A DNA stretch of 64,000 nucleotides from Megasphaera cerevisiae DSM 20462 (GTDB lineage Bacteria > Bacillota > Negativicutes > Veillonellales > Megasphaeraceae). Below the pieces are notes generated by a model. That model searched no databases. It was not told the DNA's origin and worked only from the letters and a program-made list of their open reading frames with translations. Below are positions 45,305-53,994 of this stretch, one piece after another. Positions within the stretch are counted from its first letter, which is position 1; every line of letters begins with the position of its first letter. The position numbers and the translations under genes were made by a program. Location: the NCBI RefSeq assembly GCF_001045675.1, contig NZ_LEKT01000001.1:62001-126000 (forward strand), given 5' to 3'.

Positions 45305-46468
45305 ATGACAAAGAAAAAAATCCTGATAATGTCTGCTTCTATTGGAACCGGTCATACACAGGCAGCACGTGCCATAGAAGAATATGTCCAAACCCTTTCA
45401 GAAGAATATGACGTGGAGCATCTTGATTTTTTGTCTAATGATGTTCTTTCTATCGACAATCTGGTCAAGGAAACCTACATCAAAATTCTGGATTTTTTCC
45501 CTATGTTATATGACCTAATGTATTATTCTTCGCAAGGATATAAACGGGGCATGGCAGTCAAAACGCTGATTGCCTGGGGATTGAAGCGGCGCATGCTGCG
45601 AGTACTGGCAGATAGAAAACCGGATATTCTTGTTTTCACGCATCCGTTTCCTGCGGGAGCTGCCGCGCTTTTAAAACGTCAGCATCGCTTAAACATCCCT
45701 CTTGTCGGTGTAATTACAGATTTTGCAGTTCATCAGCTTTGGTTATATCCACAAATTGATTTATATTGCGTAGCCGCATCCCAATTAAAAGATCTTTTGA
45801 ACCAAAATGGAATTGACCGCAATAAAATTATTGTTTCGGGAATTCCTGTCCGTAATGCGTTCAAAAAAGAACGCTGGCATATGAAAGAAAAATCTCAGCA
45901 TAGTAGAAATATTCTTATTATGGGTGGTGGCTTAGGTATGGGCTCCATTAAACAATCGCTGACGCTTCTCGACAGGATAGACACCATTGATAGTTTCACT
46001 GTTGTAACAGGTTATAACGCGGATTTATATGATGAAATAATCCGGCTGCGCCGTGAGCTGAGTCATCCGGTAAACGTATTTGGATATACTAATCAGATTC
46101 CGGAACTCATGGTCCAATCAGCGCTGCTGGTCACCAAACCAGGGGCCTTGACCTGTACGGAGGCCGCGACTGTCCAGATCCCTATGGTACTGTATAGTCC
46201 TATTCCCGGTCAGGAAGAAGCCAATGCATTCTATATGCAGGAAAAAGGCTGTGCCCGCTGGGTTAAATCCCAGAATGAACTCGTTGTGGTTGTAAAAGAA
46301 CTGCTGGCAGATACAGATAAGCTATTGGATATGTCCCACGCCAGCTTGGCCTGCCATCGTGACGGCGCCGAAATCATCGGTGCCCGTGTCCTGCAAATGC
46401 TGCAGCCCGATGCAGAGCATAAAAAGCCAGAGTTTCAGAATCAGGAATATTCAAACGTATCTGTTTGA
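45305..46468 (+). CDS. MGDG synthase-family glycosyltransferase (diacylglycerol glucosyltransferase-like)
   Basis: The 387-residue protein is a GT28-type enzyme of the MGDG synthase/UgtP family, which adds sugars to diacylglycerol. The N-terminal motif ILIMSASIGTGHTQAARAI, the middle DILVFTHPFPAGAAALL and GVITDFAVHQLW, and the C-terminal donor-binding site ILIMGGGLGMGSI, VTKPGALTCTEAATVQIPMV and PGQEEANAFYM are all typical. AAGGG precedes the ATG. It probably makes a membrane glycolipid. The next genes encode a deacetylase-like protein and membrane proteins on the same strand. Confidence 0.9.
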   Translation: MTKKKILIMSASIGTGHTQAARAIEEYVQTLSEEYDVEHLDFLSNDVLSIDNLVKETYIKILDFFPMLYDLMYYSSQGYKRGMAVKTLIAWGLKRRMLRVLADRKPDILVFTHPFPAGAAALLKRQHRLNIPLVGVITDFAVHQLWLYPQIDLYCVAASQLKDLLNQNGIDRNKIIVSGIPVRNAFKKERWHMKEKSQHSRNILIMGGGLGMGSIKQSLTLLDRIDTIDSFTVVTGYNADLYDEIIRLRRELSHPVNVFGYTNQIPELMVQSALLVTKPGALTCTEAATVQIPMVLYSPIPGQEEANAFYMQEKGCARWVKSQNELVVVVKELLADTDKLLDMSHASLACHRDGAEIIGARVLQMLQPDAEHKKPEFQNQEYSNVSV

Positions 46469-46537
46469 TTTGCCGGATCGGCGCATAGCTCGGGTTATGT
46501 GTTCCGCATCCGGTTTTTTATGGGGAAATGAACTATT

Positions 46538-47875
46538 ATGAGACAAAAGAAAACCAGACGAACACCGTCACGGCCATCACGCAGTTCTGGCAGCCTCATT
46601 AAACCCCTCAGCATTTTATTTCTTATGATCTCTATTTGTGTCGGCGCGTATTGGAATCTCCATACAGGGATTGTTTCAGAACAACTGGCTGACTCAAAAA
46701 TAGTGAATATAGAAAAAGGCCGCGATAATGGCAAGGATGCTATATATACCGATGTATCGCAAGAAATGCATGAGGCTATTGATAGTTGGCTGAAAACACA
46801 AGGGGCTGACGTTACGACGATAGATACACAGGAACGAACGGAAAAACGTCATGCCACAGGAGGCATCATCCGCTGGACAACATTGAGTAAAACAGTCATA
46901 CCAACAAAACTGTTTACTCGTGAAGCACTGGAAACACAGCTGAATAAAGGCGGGGGAAAGACCGTTCTATATCGGGTAGAAAAGACAAAACATGATGGAA
47001 AAGATGTGACGGAATATGATATCGCTTATTTTGATATGCTTGATACAGAACAGTTGTATTTAGTAACAGATAAGCTGTACGTCACCGAGCCAAAGGCAAA
47101 TTCTAATGTTATAGAAAAAGTCAAAAATATGATTTTGAGATCATCCAGCGGTTCATTAAAGGATACTTCAACGAAATCACCGTCATCGGATACCGCACAA
47201 ACACTTCCGTCCCAAATTACCGGGCAGTTAGCCATTGTCATTGATGATTGCGGCAGTAGTACAGAGATCCTCCAGAAATTCAACACCATTCCCATTCCAT
47301 TGACCTATGCCGTAATGCCAAATAAAAAATACACGGCGGAATGTGCCGAAAGCGGTTACGAGGCCAATCGAAAAATTTTTGTCCACATGCCTATGCAGCC
47401 TCTTAATATTCAATCATCCGAGACCGTATATATTGGCACCGATATGTCTGACAGCAAGGTCAAGGCCACAGCTGATGAAATGTTGGATCAGGTTCCGCAT
47501 GCAACAGGTATGAATAACCATCAGGGTTCTATGGCAACTGCGGATACGCGGCTTATGGAGGACGTTATGTCCGTTTTGAAAAAACGCCGCCTGATGTATC
47601 TTGACAGTCGCACTAACAGCGCCTCAATCGGAGAGCAGTTGGCTAGTTCCATGGGTATAGCTACAAGCCGCAACAATTTATTTATTGACAACGATGCCGA
47701 TGTCTCTTCTGTCAAAAATCGACTCCGCCAAGCTGGGCAGATAGCTAAGAATAATGGCAGCGCCATCGTTATCGGACATTGCCGTTTAAATACGGCGCAG
47801 GCCATACGTGAAATGGTCGGCGAACTTAATAAGGAAGGCATTGATATCGTTTTTGCAACCGATTTGATGCAGTAG
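46538..47875 (+). CDS. Divergent polysaccharide deacetylase family protein (YibQ-like)
   Basis: The 445-residue protein has a basic N-terminus, one membrane helix (about residues 22-42), a variable linker rich in Ser and Thr, and a C-terminal divergent polysaccharide deacetylase domain. The domain starts LAIVIDDCGSSTEILQKFNTIPIPLTYAVMPN and includes FVHMPMQP, GMNNHQGSMATAD and GHCRLNTAQA. Such YibQ-type proteins lie outside the inner membrane and may trim envelope polysaccharide or peptidoglycan; activity has not been firmly assigned. GGGGA lies before the ATG. Confidence 0.88.
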   Translation: MRQKKTRRTPSRPSRSSGSLIKPLSILFLMISICVGAYWNLHTGIVSEQLADSKIVNIEKGRDNGKDAIYTDVSQEMHEAIDSWLKTQGADVTTIDTQERTEKRHATGGIIRWTTLSKTVIPTKLFTREALETQLNKGGGKTVLYRVEKTKHDGKDVTEYDIAYFDMLDTEQLYLVTDKLYVTEPKANSNVIEKVKNMILRSSSGSLKDTSTKSPSSDTAQTLPSQITGQLAIVIDDCGSSTEILQKFNTIPIPLTYAVMPNKKYTAECAESGYEANRKIFVHMPMQPLNIQSSETVYIGTDMSDSKVKATADEMLDQVPHATGMNNHQGSMATADTRLMEDVMSVLKKRRLMYLDSRTNSASIGEQLASSMGIATSRNNLFIDNDADVSSVKNRLRQAGQIAKNNGSAIVIGHCRLNTAQAIREMVGELNKEGIDIVFATDLMQ

Positions 47876-47883
47876 GGAATAAA

Positions 47884-48657
47884 ATGGATTTTTCAATTTC
47901 AATTCACATGCTTGCTTTTATTATGGGCGGCGGTTTTTTAGCCGGTTTTATTGATTCTATTGCCGGTGGCGGCGGTCTTATTTCTCTCCCGGTGCTTATG
48001 GCTACGGGAATGCCGCCCCATTTTGCTATTGGTACCAACAAGTTTGCAGCCACTTTCGGAGCCGTTATGAGTGCTTGGCAATTCTGGCGGGCTGGCAAGG
48101 TTGATAAACACTTAATGAAGCGTATTCTGCCGTTCTCGTTTGCCGGAGCAGTCATTGGATGTATTCTTATGCTGTGCCTGTCTGCACAATGGCTTCAGCC
48201 TATTATTATTGCTTCACTAATCGGATCCGCTTTATTCGTTTTCAGCAGAAGACATCTGGGATCAAATAACACGTATGCCGGCGAAACCAAAAAAGCCGTA
48301 TTGCAGGCAACTGCCACGGCCTTCTTCATCGGTTTATATGATGGCTTCATCGGGCCTGGAACAGGTACATTTCTTATTGTTATTTTTGCCATGATCGGCT
48401 TTGATTTTGTCATCGCGGCCGGCAATGCCAAGGTGCTCAATCTGATGAGCAATCTTACAAGTTTTATTCTTCTTGTATACTGGGGAAAAGTTTTGTATGT
48501 GTATGGTATCGCGATGGCTGTCTGTATTCTTATTGGTGCCTTTTTTGGGTCACGCATGGCAATCCGCCGCGGTTCTGGATTTGTCCGTCTGATTATGCTG
48601 ACAGTAACGGCTGTCCTTATCGGAAAATTAATTTTAGATTATCTCGGCATATTATAG
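47884..48657 (+). CDS. TSUP (TauE/SafE) family permease
   Basis: The 257-residue, eight-helix protein carries the TSUP pattern in both halves: GGGFLAGFIDSIAGGGGLISLPVLMATGMPP with GTNKFAATFGA, and FIGLYDGFIGPGTGTFLI with NAKVLNLMSNLTS. TSUP proteins move sulfite, sulfoacetate or other organosulfur or organic anions. Substrate is not evident here. It starts eight bases after the deacetylase gene and ends ten bases before the SDR gene, so it is part of the same operon. Confidence 0.93.
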   Translation: MDFSISIHMLAFIMGGGFLAGFIDSIAGGGGLISLPVLMATGMPPHFAIGTNKFAATFGAVMSAWQFWRAGKVDKHLMKRILPFSFAGAVIGCILMLCLSAQWLQPIIIASLIGSALFVFSRRHLGSNNTYAGETKKAVLQATATAFFIGLYDGFIGPGTGTFLIVIFAMIGFDFVIAAGNAKVLNLMSNLTSFILLVYWGKVLYVYGIAMAVCILIGAFFGSRMAIRRGSGFVRLIMLTVTAVLIGKLILDYLGIL

Positions 48658-48667
48658 GGAGCATTTT

Positions 48668-49420
48668 ATGGATACAGACAAAAAGATCGCATTGATCAGT
48701 GGCGGAACGTCCGGGATCGGACTGGCTGCCGCAGATATTCTTATGCAGCGTGGCTGGAACGTCGTATTAAGCGGGCGAAATAAAGAGCGTGGAAGAGCTG
48801 CAGCTACCTTTCTCGCCAAAAATGAAGGTGAGGTACGGTACATCCAGGGTGACGTTTCTTGTGATCAGGACTGTGCAGAAATGACGGAACAGACAGTTGC
48901 CGCTTTCGGACATCTGGACGGTCTGGTTACTTCTGCCGGCTATTATAAAGAAAATTTATTAGAACAAACATCTCCCCATGAAGTACAGCAGATGTTTGCA
49001 ACTAATGTATACGGTACTATGTCCCTATGCCGGTATAGTCTGCCGCATTTAAAAAAAAGCGGCGGTGCCATTGTTACGGTGGCCAGCGATGCTGGTATTC
49101 AGGGTAATGTTGCTTGTTCTGTGTACGGTGCTACCAAAGGTGCCGTCGTGGCTTTCACCAAATCTCTGGCCCTCGAGACAGCACCGTATCAGGTCAGAGT
49201 AAACTGTGTCTGCCCCGGCGACGTCGTTACGCCGCTTTTAGAAAAACAACTGCATCAGAATCCAGAACTGACGCTTGCTGACATAAAGGAACATTACCCG
49301 CTATTTCGTTTGGCGTCACCGCCGGAAATAGGTAAAGCCATTGCATTTCTACTCAGTAATGACGCGTCTTTTATCACTGCTGTTGCACTTCCTGTAGACG
49401 GAGGTTTGACAAGCTGGTGA
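48668..49420 (+). CDS. Short-chain dehydrogenase/reductase
   Basis: The 250-residue protein is a classical SDR. It has the cofactor loop ISGGTSGIGLAAADIL, then TSAGYYKEN (variant of NNAG), and the catalytic SxnYxxxK as VYGATKGAVVAFTKSLALE with SDAG before it. VNCVCPGDVVTPLL and PVDGGLTSW follow. AGGGAG precedes the ATG. The arginine in LSGRNKER near the second strand suggests NADP(H). Substrate unknown; FabG-like activity cannot be excluded, but there is no fatty-acid gene nearby. Confidence 0.9.
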   Translation: MDTDKKIALISGGTSGIGLAAADILMQRGWNVVLSGRNKERGRAAATFLAKNEGEVRYIQGDVSCDQDCAEMTEQTVAAFGHLDGLVTSAGYYKENLLEQTSPHEVQQMFATNVYGTMSLCRYSLPHLKKSGGAIVTVASDAGIQGNVACSVYGATKGAVVAFTKSLALETAPYQVRVNCVCPGDVVTPLLEKQLHQNPELTLADIKEHYPLFRLASPPEIGKAIAFLLSNDASFITAVALPVDGGLTSW

Positions 49421-49477
49421 AAACATGGGAAAATAAGTTAATAATTATATTTTTATATGCAGGATGGGGTGGTATCG

Positions 49478-50344
49478 ATGAGTGAAGAAATGAAAACAGT
49501 AGAAGCATTGCAGGAAGAAATTGCTAAGCTAAAACAGGAACTGGCAGATTTTAAAAGCAAGGTACCGGAAACAGCCAGCCACGAAGATACTGCAATGAAC
49601 GTGATTCAGACAATTAATCAGTCTACCGAAGACGACGACGTGAAGGTGGAAACGTTATGCCGCTGGGCTGCCGCCCGTGCCGGCGCCATCGTAGTCGCAC
49701 CGCTGTTAGGAACCGTCGCCCTGATGGCCAATGAAGTATATCTGGTCAGCCGTATTGCCCGGGTGTACAACGTTAAACTAACAGAAAGGGCTTTAATCGC
49801 TTTTCTTGGCGCAGTGGGCAGCCGTATGGCCGGTAATATTTTGACAACACTAATTCCGTTCAGTGCCATTCAGGTTCCCGTAGCAGTAGGCATAACCTAC
49901 AGCCTGGGACGCGTCACGCAGCGCTGGATGAAGGACGGTATGCCGACTGATATGGGGCCATATGTGGATATGATGTCCGAGTGGAAGGATAAAGCAAGAG
50001 AACAAGTGGATAAACTTCGTGATAATCCGTTAAAAAATGTTCCTCTCGGTGACGAAACTATTGATTTTATGAAAAAATGGCGCAGCGTTGCTGTAGACAA
50101 ATTACAGGACGTAAAAGAAAAAGGGCAGGAATTATACCATAATGTACGCCACCACAATGATTTAGTCGAGGAAATTGCTGAAGAAAAAGCTGCTGAAACA
50201 TCAGCAGCGCCTGCGGCCCCGTCAGATACGTTAGAAAATCCGACTGCAGAAGAAGCAATCCCGACTCCAACGGAACCTTCGGTTGAATCTCAGGTCAAGG
50301 CAGCCGTTGAAGATGCTAAAATTCCGTTGGAAGACAAACAATAG
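49478..50344 (+). CDS. DUF697-like membrane-associated protein
   Basis: The 288-residue product has an N-terminal coiled coil (about residues 1-35, rich in Glu, Leu and Lys). A middle region with three hydrophobic helices resembles DUF697 (AGAIVVAPLLGTVALMANEVYLVSRIARVYNVKL and FSAIQVPVAVGITYSLGRVTQRWM). A charged, Ala/Pro/Glu-rich tail ends the protein. DUF697 occurs in proteins linked to dynamin-like GTPases and to YcjF; no GTPase gene is present here. A start at ATG 49478 fits GGGGTGG; an ATG 21 bases earlier has no ribosome site. Function unknown. Confidence 0.75.
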   Translation: MSEEMKTVEALQEEIAKLKQELADFKSKVPETASHEDTAMNVIQTINQSTEDDDVKVETLCRWAAARAGAIVVAPLLGTVALMANEVYLVSRIARVYNVKLTERALIAFLGAVGSRMAGNILTTLIPFSAIQVPVAVGITYSLGRVTQRWMKDGMPTDMGPYVDMMSEWKDKAREQVDKLRDNPLKNVPLGDETIDFMKKWRSVAVDKLQDVKEKGQELYHNVRHHNDLVEEIAEEKAAETSAAPAAPSDTLENPTAEEAIPTPTEPSVESQVKAAVEDAKIPLEDKQ

Positions 50345-50355
50345 GGATGACGCTT

Positions 50356-50694
50356 ATGTGGAAGATATTACGTTTTTTTGCCCGCTTTTACACACCGGGG
50401 AAATTTATTTATTTTATCCGCACTACAGGCCGCAAGATAAAATTTCTTCCCAAACTGCTGACGATTTTTTACTGTATGCAGGATAAAGATACGCCTAAGT
50501 TTGTCAAGCTCACGCTGATGGCCGCTTTGGGATATGTTATTTTTCCTTTCGACTTTATGCCTGATGCTATTTTTGGATTAGGATGGCTCGATGATGCGGC
50601 TGTAGTCGCAGCGGCACTGCGTTTTGCCGGGATGTATGTCAAACCGGAGCACAAAGCAAGGGTGCGTCGTATGTTTCCCTTTTTACGAGTGTAA
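50356..50694 (+). CDS. YkvA/DUF1232 family small membrane protein
   Basis: The 112-residue protein has the DUF1232 core: TPKFVKLTLMAALGYVIFPFDFMPDAIFGLGWLDDAAVVAAAL, with the characteristic PFDFMPD...GWLDD segment. These small proteins probably sit at the membrane; their role is unknown. The ATG at 50356 has AGGGA eight bases before it, and the ATG nine bases earlier has none. It follows the DUF697-like gene by 11 bases and is the last gene of the operon. Confidence 0.85.
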   Translation: MWKILRFFARFYTPGKFIYFIRTTGRKIKFLPKLLTIFYCMQDKDTPKFVKLTLMAALGYVIFPFDFMPDAIFGLGWLDDAAVVAAALRFAGMYVKPEHKARVRRMFPFLRV

Positions 50695-50702
50695 CTATTT
50701 GG

Positions 50703-50742
50703 CAATTCCAACAGAAAATCTGTTGGAATTGTTTATTTTTTG
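50703..50742 (+). terminator. Terminator after the DUF1232 gene
   Basis: A perfect 13-bp stem (CAATTCCAACAGA with TCTGTTGGAATTG), 3-nt loop and a T-rich tail. Confidence 0.9.
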
Positions 50743-50763
50743 CCCCTAACTACCTGTTTTCCT

Positions 50764-50792
50764 TTGACAAACATACTTCATCATCGTAAAAT
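50764..50792 (+). promoter_or_regulatory. Sigma-70-type promoter of the thioesterase-murI operon
   Basis: TTGACA (50764-50769) and TAAAAT (50787-50792) with a 17-base spacer, directly after a terminator. Confidence 0.82.
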
Positions 50793-50828
50793 AATATGAG
50801 TATGTTTTTATATAGGAGCATAAAAAAT

Positions 50829-51254
50829 ATGGTTACTATTATTGAAAAAGTACGGTTTTACGAAACAGATATGATGGGTATCGTCCATCATTCCAATCAT
50901 ATCCGCTGGTTTGAATGTGGGCGCTGCGAATACCTCCGGCAAGCTGGCATTGATTTATTTGAACTTATGGACAGGGGAATTTTATTCCCCATAAAAAACG
51001 TTTCTTGTGAATATATCAATCCGATCAATTATGCTGATACGATTGCGATTGAAACACGGCTGACTCGTCTGTCCAAAGCGCAAATGATGTATTCGTATCG
51101 CATTTTGCGTCAAGACAATGGCCTTTTACTGGCCACAGGCACGACACAAAACGTTTTTACCCGCAAATCCACAGGTACGGTTGCCCGACTTGATGATATA
51201 CATTATGAAAAACTGAAAGCATGGTATGAACAGGATAAGGGGTTGGCTCAGTAA
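50829..51254 (+). CDS. YbgC/FadM-type acyl-CoA thioesterase
   Basis: The 141-residue protein has the hot-dog fold of the 4-hydroxybenzoyl-CoA thioesterase/YbgC group. The catalytic aspartate lies in VRFYETDMMGIVHHSNHIRWFECGR, and VSCEYINPINYADTIAIETRL follows. It cleaves acyl-CoA or acyl-ACP thioesters. The start is the ATG at 50829 after AGGAG; an ATG at 50796 would fall at the transcription start and is rejected. The stop overlaps the beginning of the murI ribosome site. Confidence 0.9.
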   Translation: MVTIIEKVRFYETDMMGIVHHSNHIRWFECGRCEYLRQAGIDLFELMDRGILFPIKNVSCEYINPINYADTIAIETRLTRLSKAQMMYSYRILRQDNGLLLATGTTQNVFTRKSTGTVARLDDIHYEKLKAWYEQDKGLAQ

Positions 51255-51268
51255 TGGAGGGGTATCAA

Positions 51269-52072
51269 TTGAATAGGAATGAACGGCCAATCGGGGTATT
51301 TGACTCTGGGGTAGGCGGATTGACAGTAGTCAATAAACTCCGCATGCTGCTGCCTCATGAAAACATCGTCTACGTCGGGGATACGAAACGAAACCCGTAT
51401 GGATCCCGCACTCCCGAAGAGATTCTGATGTACACGCGAGACATCCTGCGGTTTATGAAAAAACAGCAGGTAAAGCTTGTCGCTATTGGGTGCAATACAG
51501 TTACCGCGGTAGCATATGATACGATTATTCATGAAACCTCGTATCCGCTTATCGGTATGAGCCGCGGTATCCAAACCGCAATGGAGATCAGCGCAAAGAA
51601 AAAAATTGCCGTTTTTGCCACAAAGCTTACAATTTCCAATCACAGTCACCAAAAGATAGCCTCAGAAATTGATCCGGAAATTGAAATTGTAGAACAAGCT
51701 TGCCCGGCCCTGGCTAATTTTATTGAACGAGGGATACTTTCCGGAAAAGCTATTATGGAGCCACTACGGACATACACAGCACCAGTCGTTGCTTCCGGCG
51801 CTGACACGGCTATTTTTGGCTGTACGCATTTTCCCTTTATCCAACCCTTATTCGAAGCACTTTGCGGTGATGGCATCGCCTTTGTTGATCCAGCTCATGA
51901 AATGGCGCTGCAGACGCTGGAGGTTCTGAAAAGAGATGATTTGCTGAATCATAATCCGGCCCCCGGCTATCTGCGCTTGTGCTTTACCGCTGAACCGGAG
52001 CGAGGAAGCCATTTGGCAGAACATTTGATTCCTGCCAATGAATTTTCGTCAGAAACAATTTCACTTGTCTAA
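51269..52072 (+). CDS. murI: Glutamate racemase
   Basis: MurI makes D-glutamate for peptidoglycan. The 267-residue protein has both active-site cysteines in context: AIGCNTVTA and FGCTHFPFI. Other matches are PIGVFDSGVGGLTVV and VGDTKRNPYG. I prefer TTG at 51269, which is six bases from GGAGGGG; an in-frame ATG at 51254 overlaps the previous stop and lies on the ribosome site itself. It is in one operon with the thioesterase gene. Confidence 0.95.
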   Translation: MNRNERPIGVFDSGVGGLTVVNKLRMLLPHENIVYVGDTKRNPYGSRTPEEILMYTRDILRFMKKQQVKLVAIGCNTVTAVAYDTIIHETSYPLIGMSRGIQTAMEISAKKKIAVFATKLTISNHSHQKIASEIDPEIEIVEQACPALANFIERGILSGKAIMEPLRTYTAPVVASGADTAIFGCTHFPFIQPLFEALCGDGIAFVDPAHEMALQTLEVLKRDDLLNHNPAPGYLRLCFTAEPERGSHLAEHLIPANEFSSETISLV

Positions 52073-52150
52073 TTCCTGCATATTTTTCCGGAAGCGGTGC
52101 AGGGGTATATTATATGAATATCATTTTTTTAGAAAAAGGAGTCCTAGGCT

Positions 52151-52693
52151 GTGTTAATATACGTATTAATCAATGTAGTCATTGCCGTAATCGGCATTAT
52201 TGCCGTCCTGTATCTTTTATTCCGATTATTTGCATGGAAGCAGGGCGACGCACGTTTTGTCATTGAAGCCCGACGCCGTAACCCTTTTGAGTTAAAGAAA
52301 ATCACACAGGACACGGCCGTTTTTGAAACCAATGTTCCTTTCCAAAATATGGGAAAACAATTAGGGACGATTATGGATTTTTATCCCCGGACACTACTGC
52401 CGCACGAACAGTACGATAAATGCGTAATTCATTCCCAGCTTGCTAATACAGCCGCAGAGCGGGATGATAATTATTGGGAATCGGTTATATACTATCCGGG
52501 AGAGGGTGGAACACTTCGTGTCACCATTGCTTTAGTCAGCAAAAATAATACGATACGGGAAGATTTAAAAACATTTCCTGACATGCCCATTGATTTAGTA
52601 TATCAGGTTGTTTCACGCAGTGAATGGTATATTCATAAAGCCCGCATTACATTGAAGGCTTCTGAAGTCCAGCACGCATTGGAACTCAATTAG
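52151..52693 (+). CDS. Membrane-anchored protein of unknown function
   Basis: The 180-residue product has one N-terminal membrane helix (about residues 3-25), a short basic stretch, and a mostly beta-strand domain on the far side or in the cytoplasm (FVIEARRRNPFELKKITQDTAVFETNVPFQNMGKQLGTIMDFYPR). No motif was recognised. The start is GTG with AAAGGAG upstream. It lies between murI and a CofE-like gene and is 14 bases from the latter, so the two probably belong together. Function cannot be named. Confidence 0.75.
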   Translation: MLIYVLINVVIAVIGIIAVLYLLFRLFAWKQGDARFVIEARRRNPFELKKITQDTAVFETNVPFQNMGKQLGTIMDFYPRTLLPHEQYDKCVIHSQLANTAAERDDNYWESVIYYPGEGGTLRVTIALVSKNNTIREDLKTFPDMPIDLVYQVVSRSEWYIHKARITLKASEVQHALELN

Positions 52694-52706
52694 GAGGTAT
52701 ATCGGA

Positions 52707-53381
52707 ATGGCAGATTTAGAATTAGTACCTGTAAGAACCAGAATACTCACCGACAAAGATAATATCGTGGATGTAATCGAAGAATATGCCAAACATCTTG
52801 TAGGCCCTGATGATCTTATATGCTCAGCAGAAAGCGTTGTCGCTATTACACAGCATCGCTATACACGTCCTGAAGAACTTACGCCCTCGTGGCAGGCTCG
52901 CCTGATGCGGCGCTTTGTCCCAGGTGAAGGTAGCATGGCCAGTCTGTATGGCATGCAGGCCGCGATGGAACTGGAGGGGGAATGGAAAATGCTCTTTGGA
53001 TTTATTGCCGGATTTCTAGCTAAATTGATCGGCAAAAACGGCGTATGGTATCAGCTTTGCAGGCAAGCCTCCCTGACTGACGACGTTACTGGAACGATGC
53101 CCCCTTTTGACAAATGTATTGTCTACGGTCCTGCCGATCCGGACGGCGTTGCTGAAAAAATAAAAAAGAGAATGGGCTGCTACGGTGCTTGTGTTGCCGA
53201 TGTCAACGATTTAAAGCGGTCTGCCGTTCTAGGACATTCCCGTGGTCTGAACCCTAAGGAAATTGCTAAAATACTTATCAATAATCCGTTTGGCAATGCC
53301 TCTCAAAAAACGCCGATCGTCATTATAAAAAATTACGCACAATGCATAAAAGAAACCAAAAGTACCAAAACAGCAAAGTGA
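52707..53381 (+). CDS. Coenzyme F420-0:L-glutamate ligase-like protein
   Basis: The 224-residue protein resembles the CofE/F420-ligase family: LVPVRTRILTDKDNIVDVIEEYA, DDLICSAESVVAITQHRYTRPEEL, PPFDKCIVYGPADPDGVAEKIK and DVNDLKRSAVLGHSRGL. Family members add glutamate to coenzyme F420. No other F420 gene is seen here and Negativicutes are not known to make F420, so a different substrate is likely; this is inference. AGGAGG precedes the ATG. Confidence 0.82.
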   Translation: MADLELVPVRTRILTDKDNIVDVIEEYAKHLVGPDDLICSAESVVAITQHRYTRPEELTPSWQARLMRRFVPGEGSMASLYGMQAAMELEGEWKMLFGFIAGFLAKLIGKNGVWYQLCRQASLTDDVTGTMPPFDKCIVYGPADPDGVAEKIKKRMGCYGACVADVNDLKRSAVLGHSRGLNPKEIAKILINNPFGNASQKTPIVIIKNYAQCIKETKSTKTAK

Positions 53382-53397
53382 AAGGTATGTGCTGCTG

Positions 53398-53994
53398 ATG
53401 ATGATAAAAGATACAATCGTACTGGCAACGCACAATAAGGGGAAAATACGAGAATTCAAAAGTATTCTTCTGCCTCTGGGATATGATGCCATCGCTGTAC
53501 GTAATCTCCTTCCCGATATAACAGAACCTGATGAAGCAGGAACAACCTTTGCAGAAAATGCAAAGCTTAAGGCTCTTTATTATATGAAAATAACAGGGAA
53601 GCCTTGTCTTGCCGATGACTCGGGAATTATTGCCGACGCATTGCATGGGCGCCCAGGCGTATATTCTGCCCGATATGCAGGACCGAACTGCAGTGATGAC
53701 CAAAATAACGAAAAGTTGATTAAGGATTTGTCCGCCGTAGCTCCAACACAGCGGCAGGCTCATTACGTTTGCGTCCTGTGTCTTGTTTGGCCTGACGGAC
53801 GTATGCTCCAAACAGAAGGAAGCTGTACCGGTTTGATTCGTGACTTCTATGCCGGCAGCAATGGCTTTGGCTATGATCCTTTGTTTTATATTCCCGATAA
53901 GGGAAAGACTATGGCAGAATTGACTATGGCAGAAAAAAATAAAATCAGTCATCGTGGCAAGGCTCTGGAAAAATTAGTTGAGGCCCTGACATGA
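53398..53994 (+). CDS. rdgB: XTP/dITP diphosphatase (RdgB/HAM1)
   Basis: RdgB removes non-canonical purine nucleotides such as dITP and XTP. The roughly 198-residue protein has LATHNKGKIREFKSIL, CLADDSGIIADALHGRPGVYSARYAGP, GSNGFGYDPLFYIPD and ISHRGKALEKL. The start is uncertain: a GTG at 53389, ATG at 53398 and ATG at 53401 are in frame, with AAAGG at 53381-53385. The stop overlaps the next gene by four bases. Confidence 0.95.
   Translation: MMIKDTIVLATHNKGKIREFKSILLPLGYDAIAVRNLLPDITEPDEAGTTFAENAKLKALYYMKITGKPCLADDSGIIADALHGRPGVYSARYAGPNCSDDQNNEKLIKDLSAVAPTQRQAHYVCVLCLVWPDGRMLQTEGSCTGLIRDFYAGSNGFGYDPLFYIPDKGKTMAELTMAEKNKISHRGKALEKLVEALT

Noticed and set aside
52077-52103. Possible hairpin after murI (CCTGCA with TGCAGG)
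   Set aside because: Only 6 bp, long loop and no T-tract; not convincing as a terminator.
53323-53952. 209-codon minus-strand frame covering rdgB
   Set aside because: Antisense to a conserved gene; Cys- and Phe-rich nonsense-like sequence.
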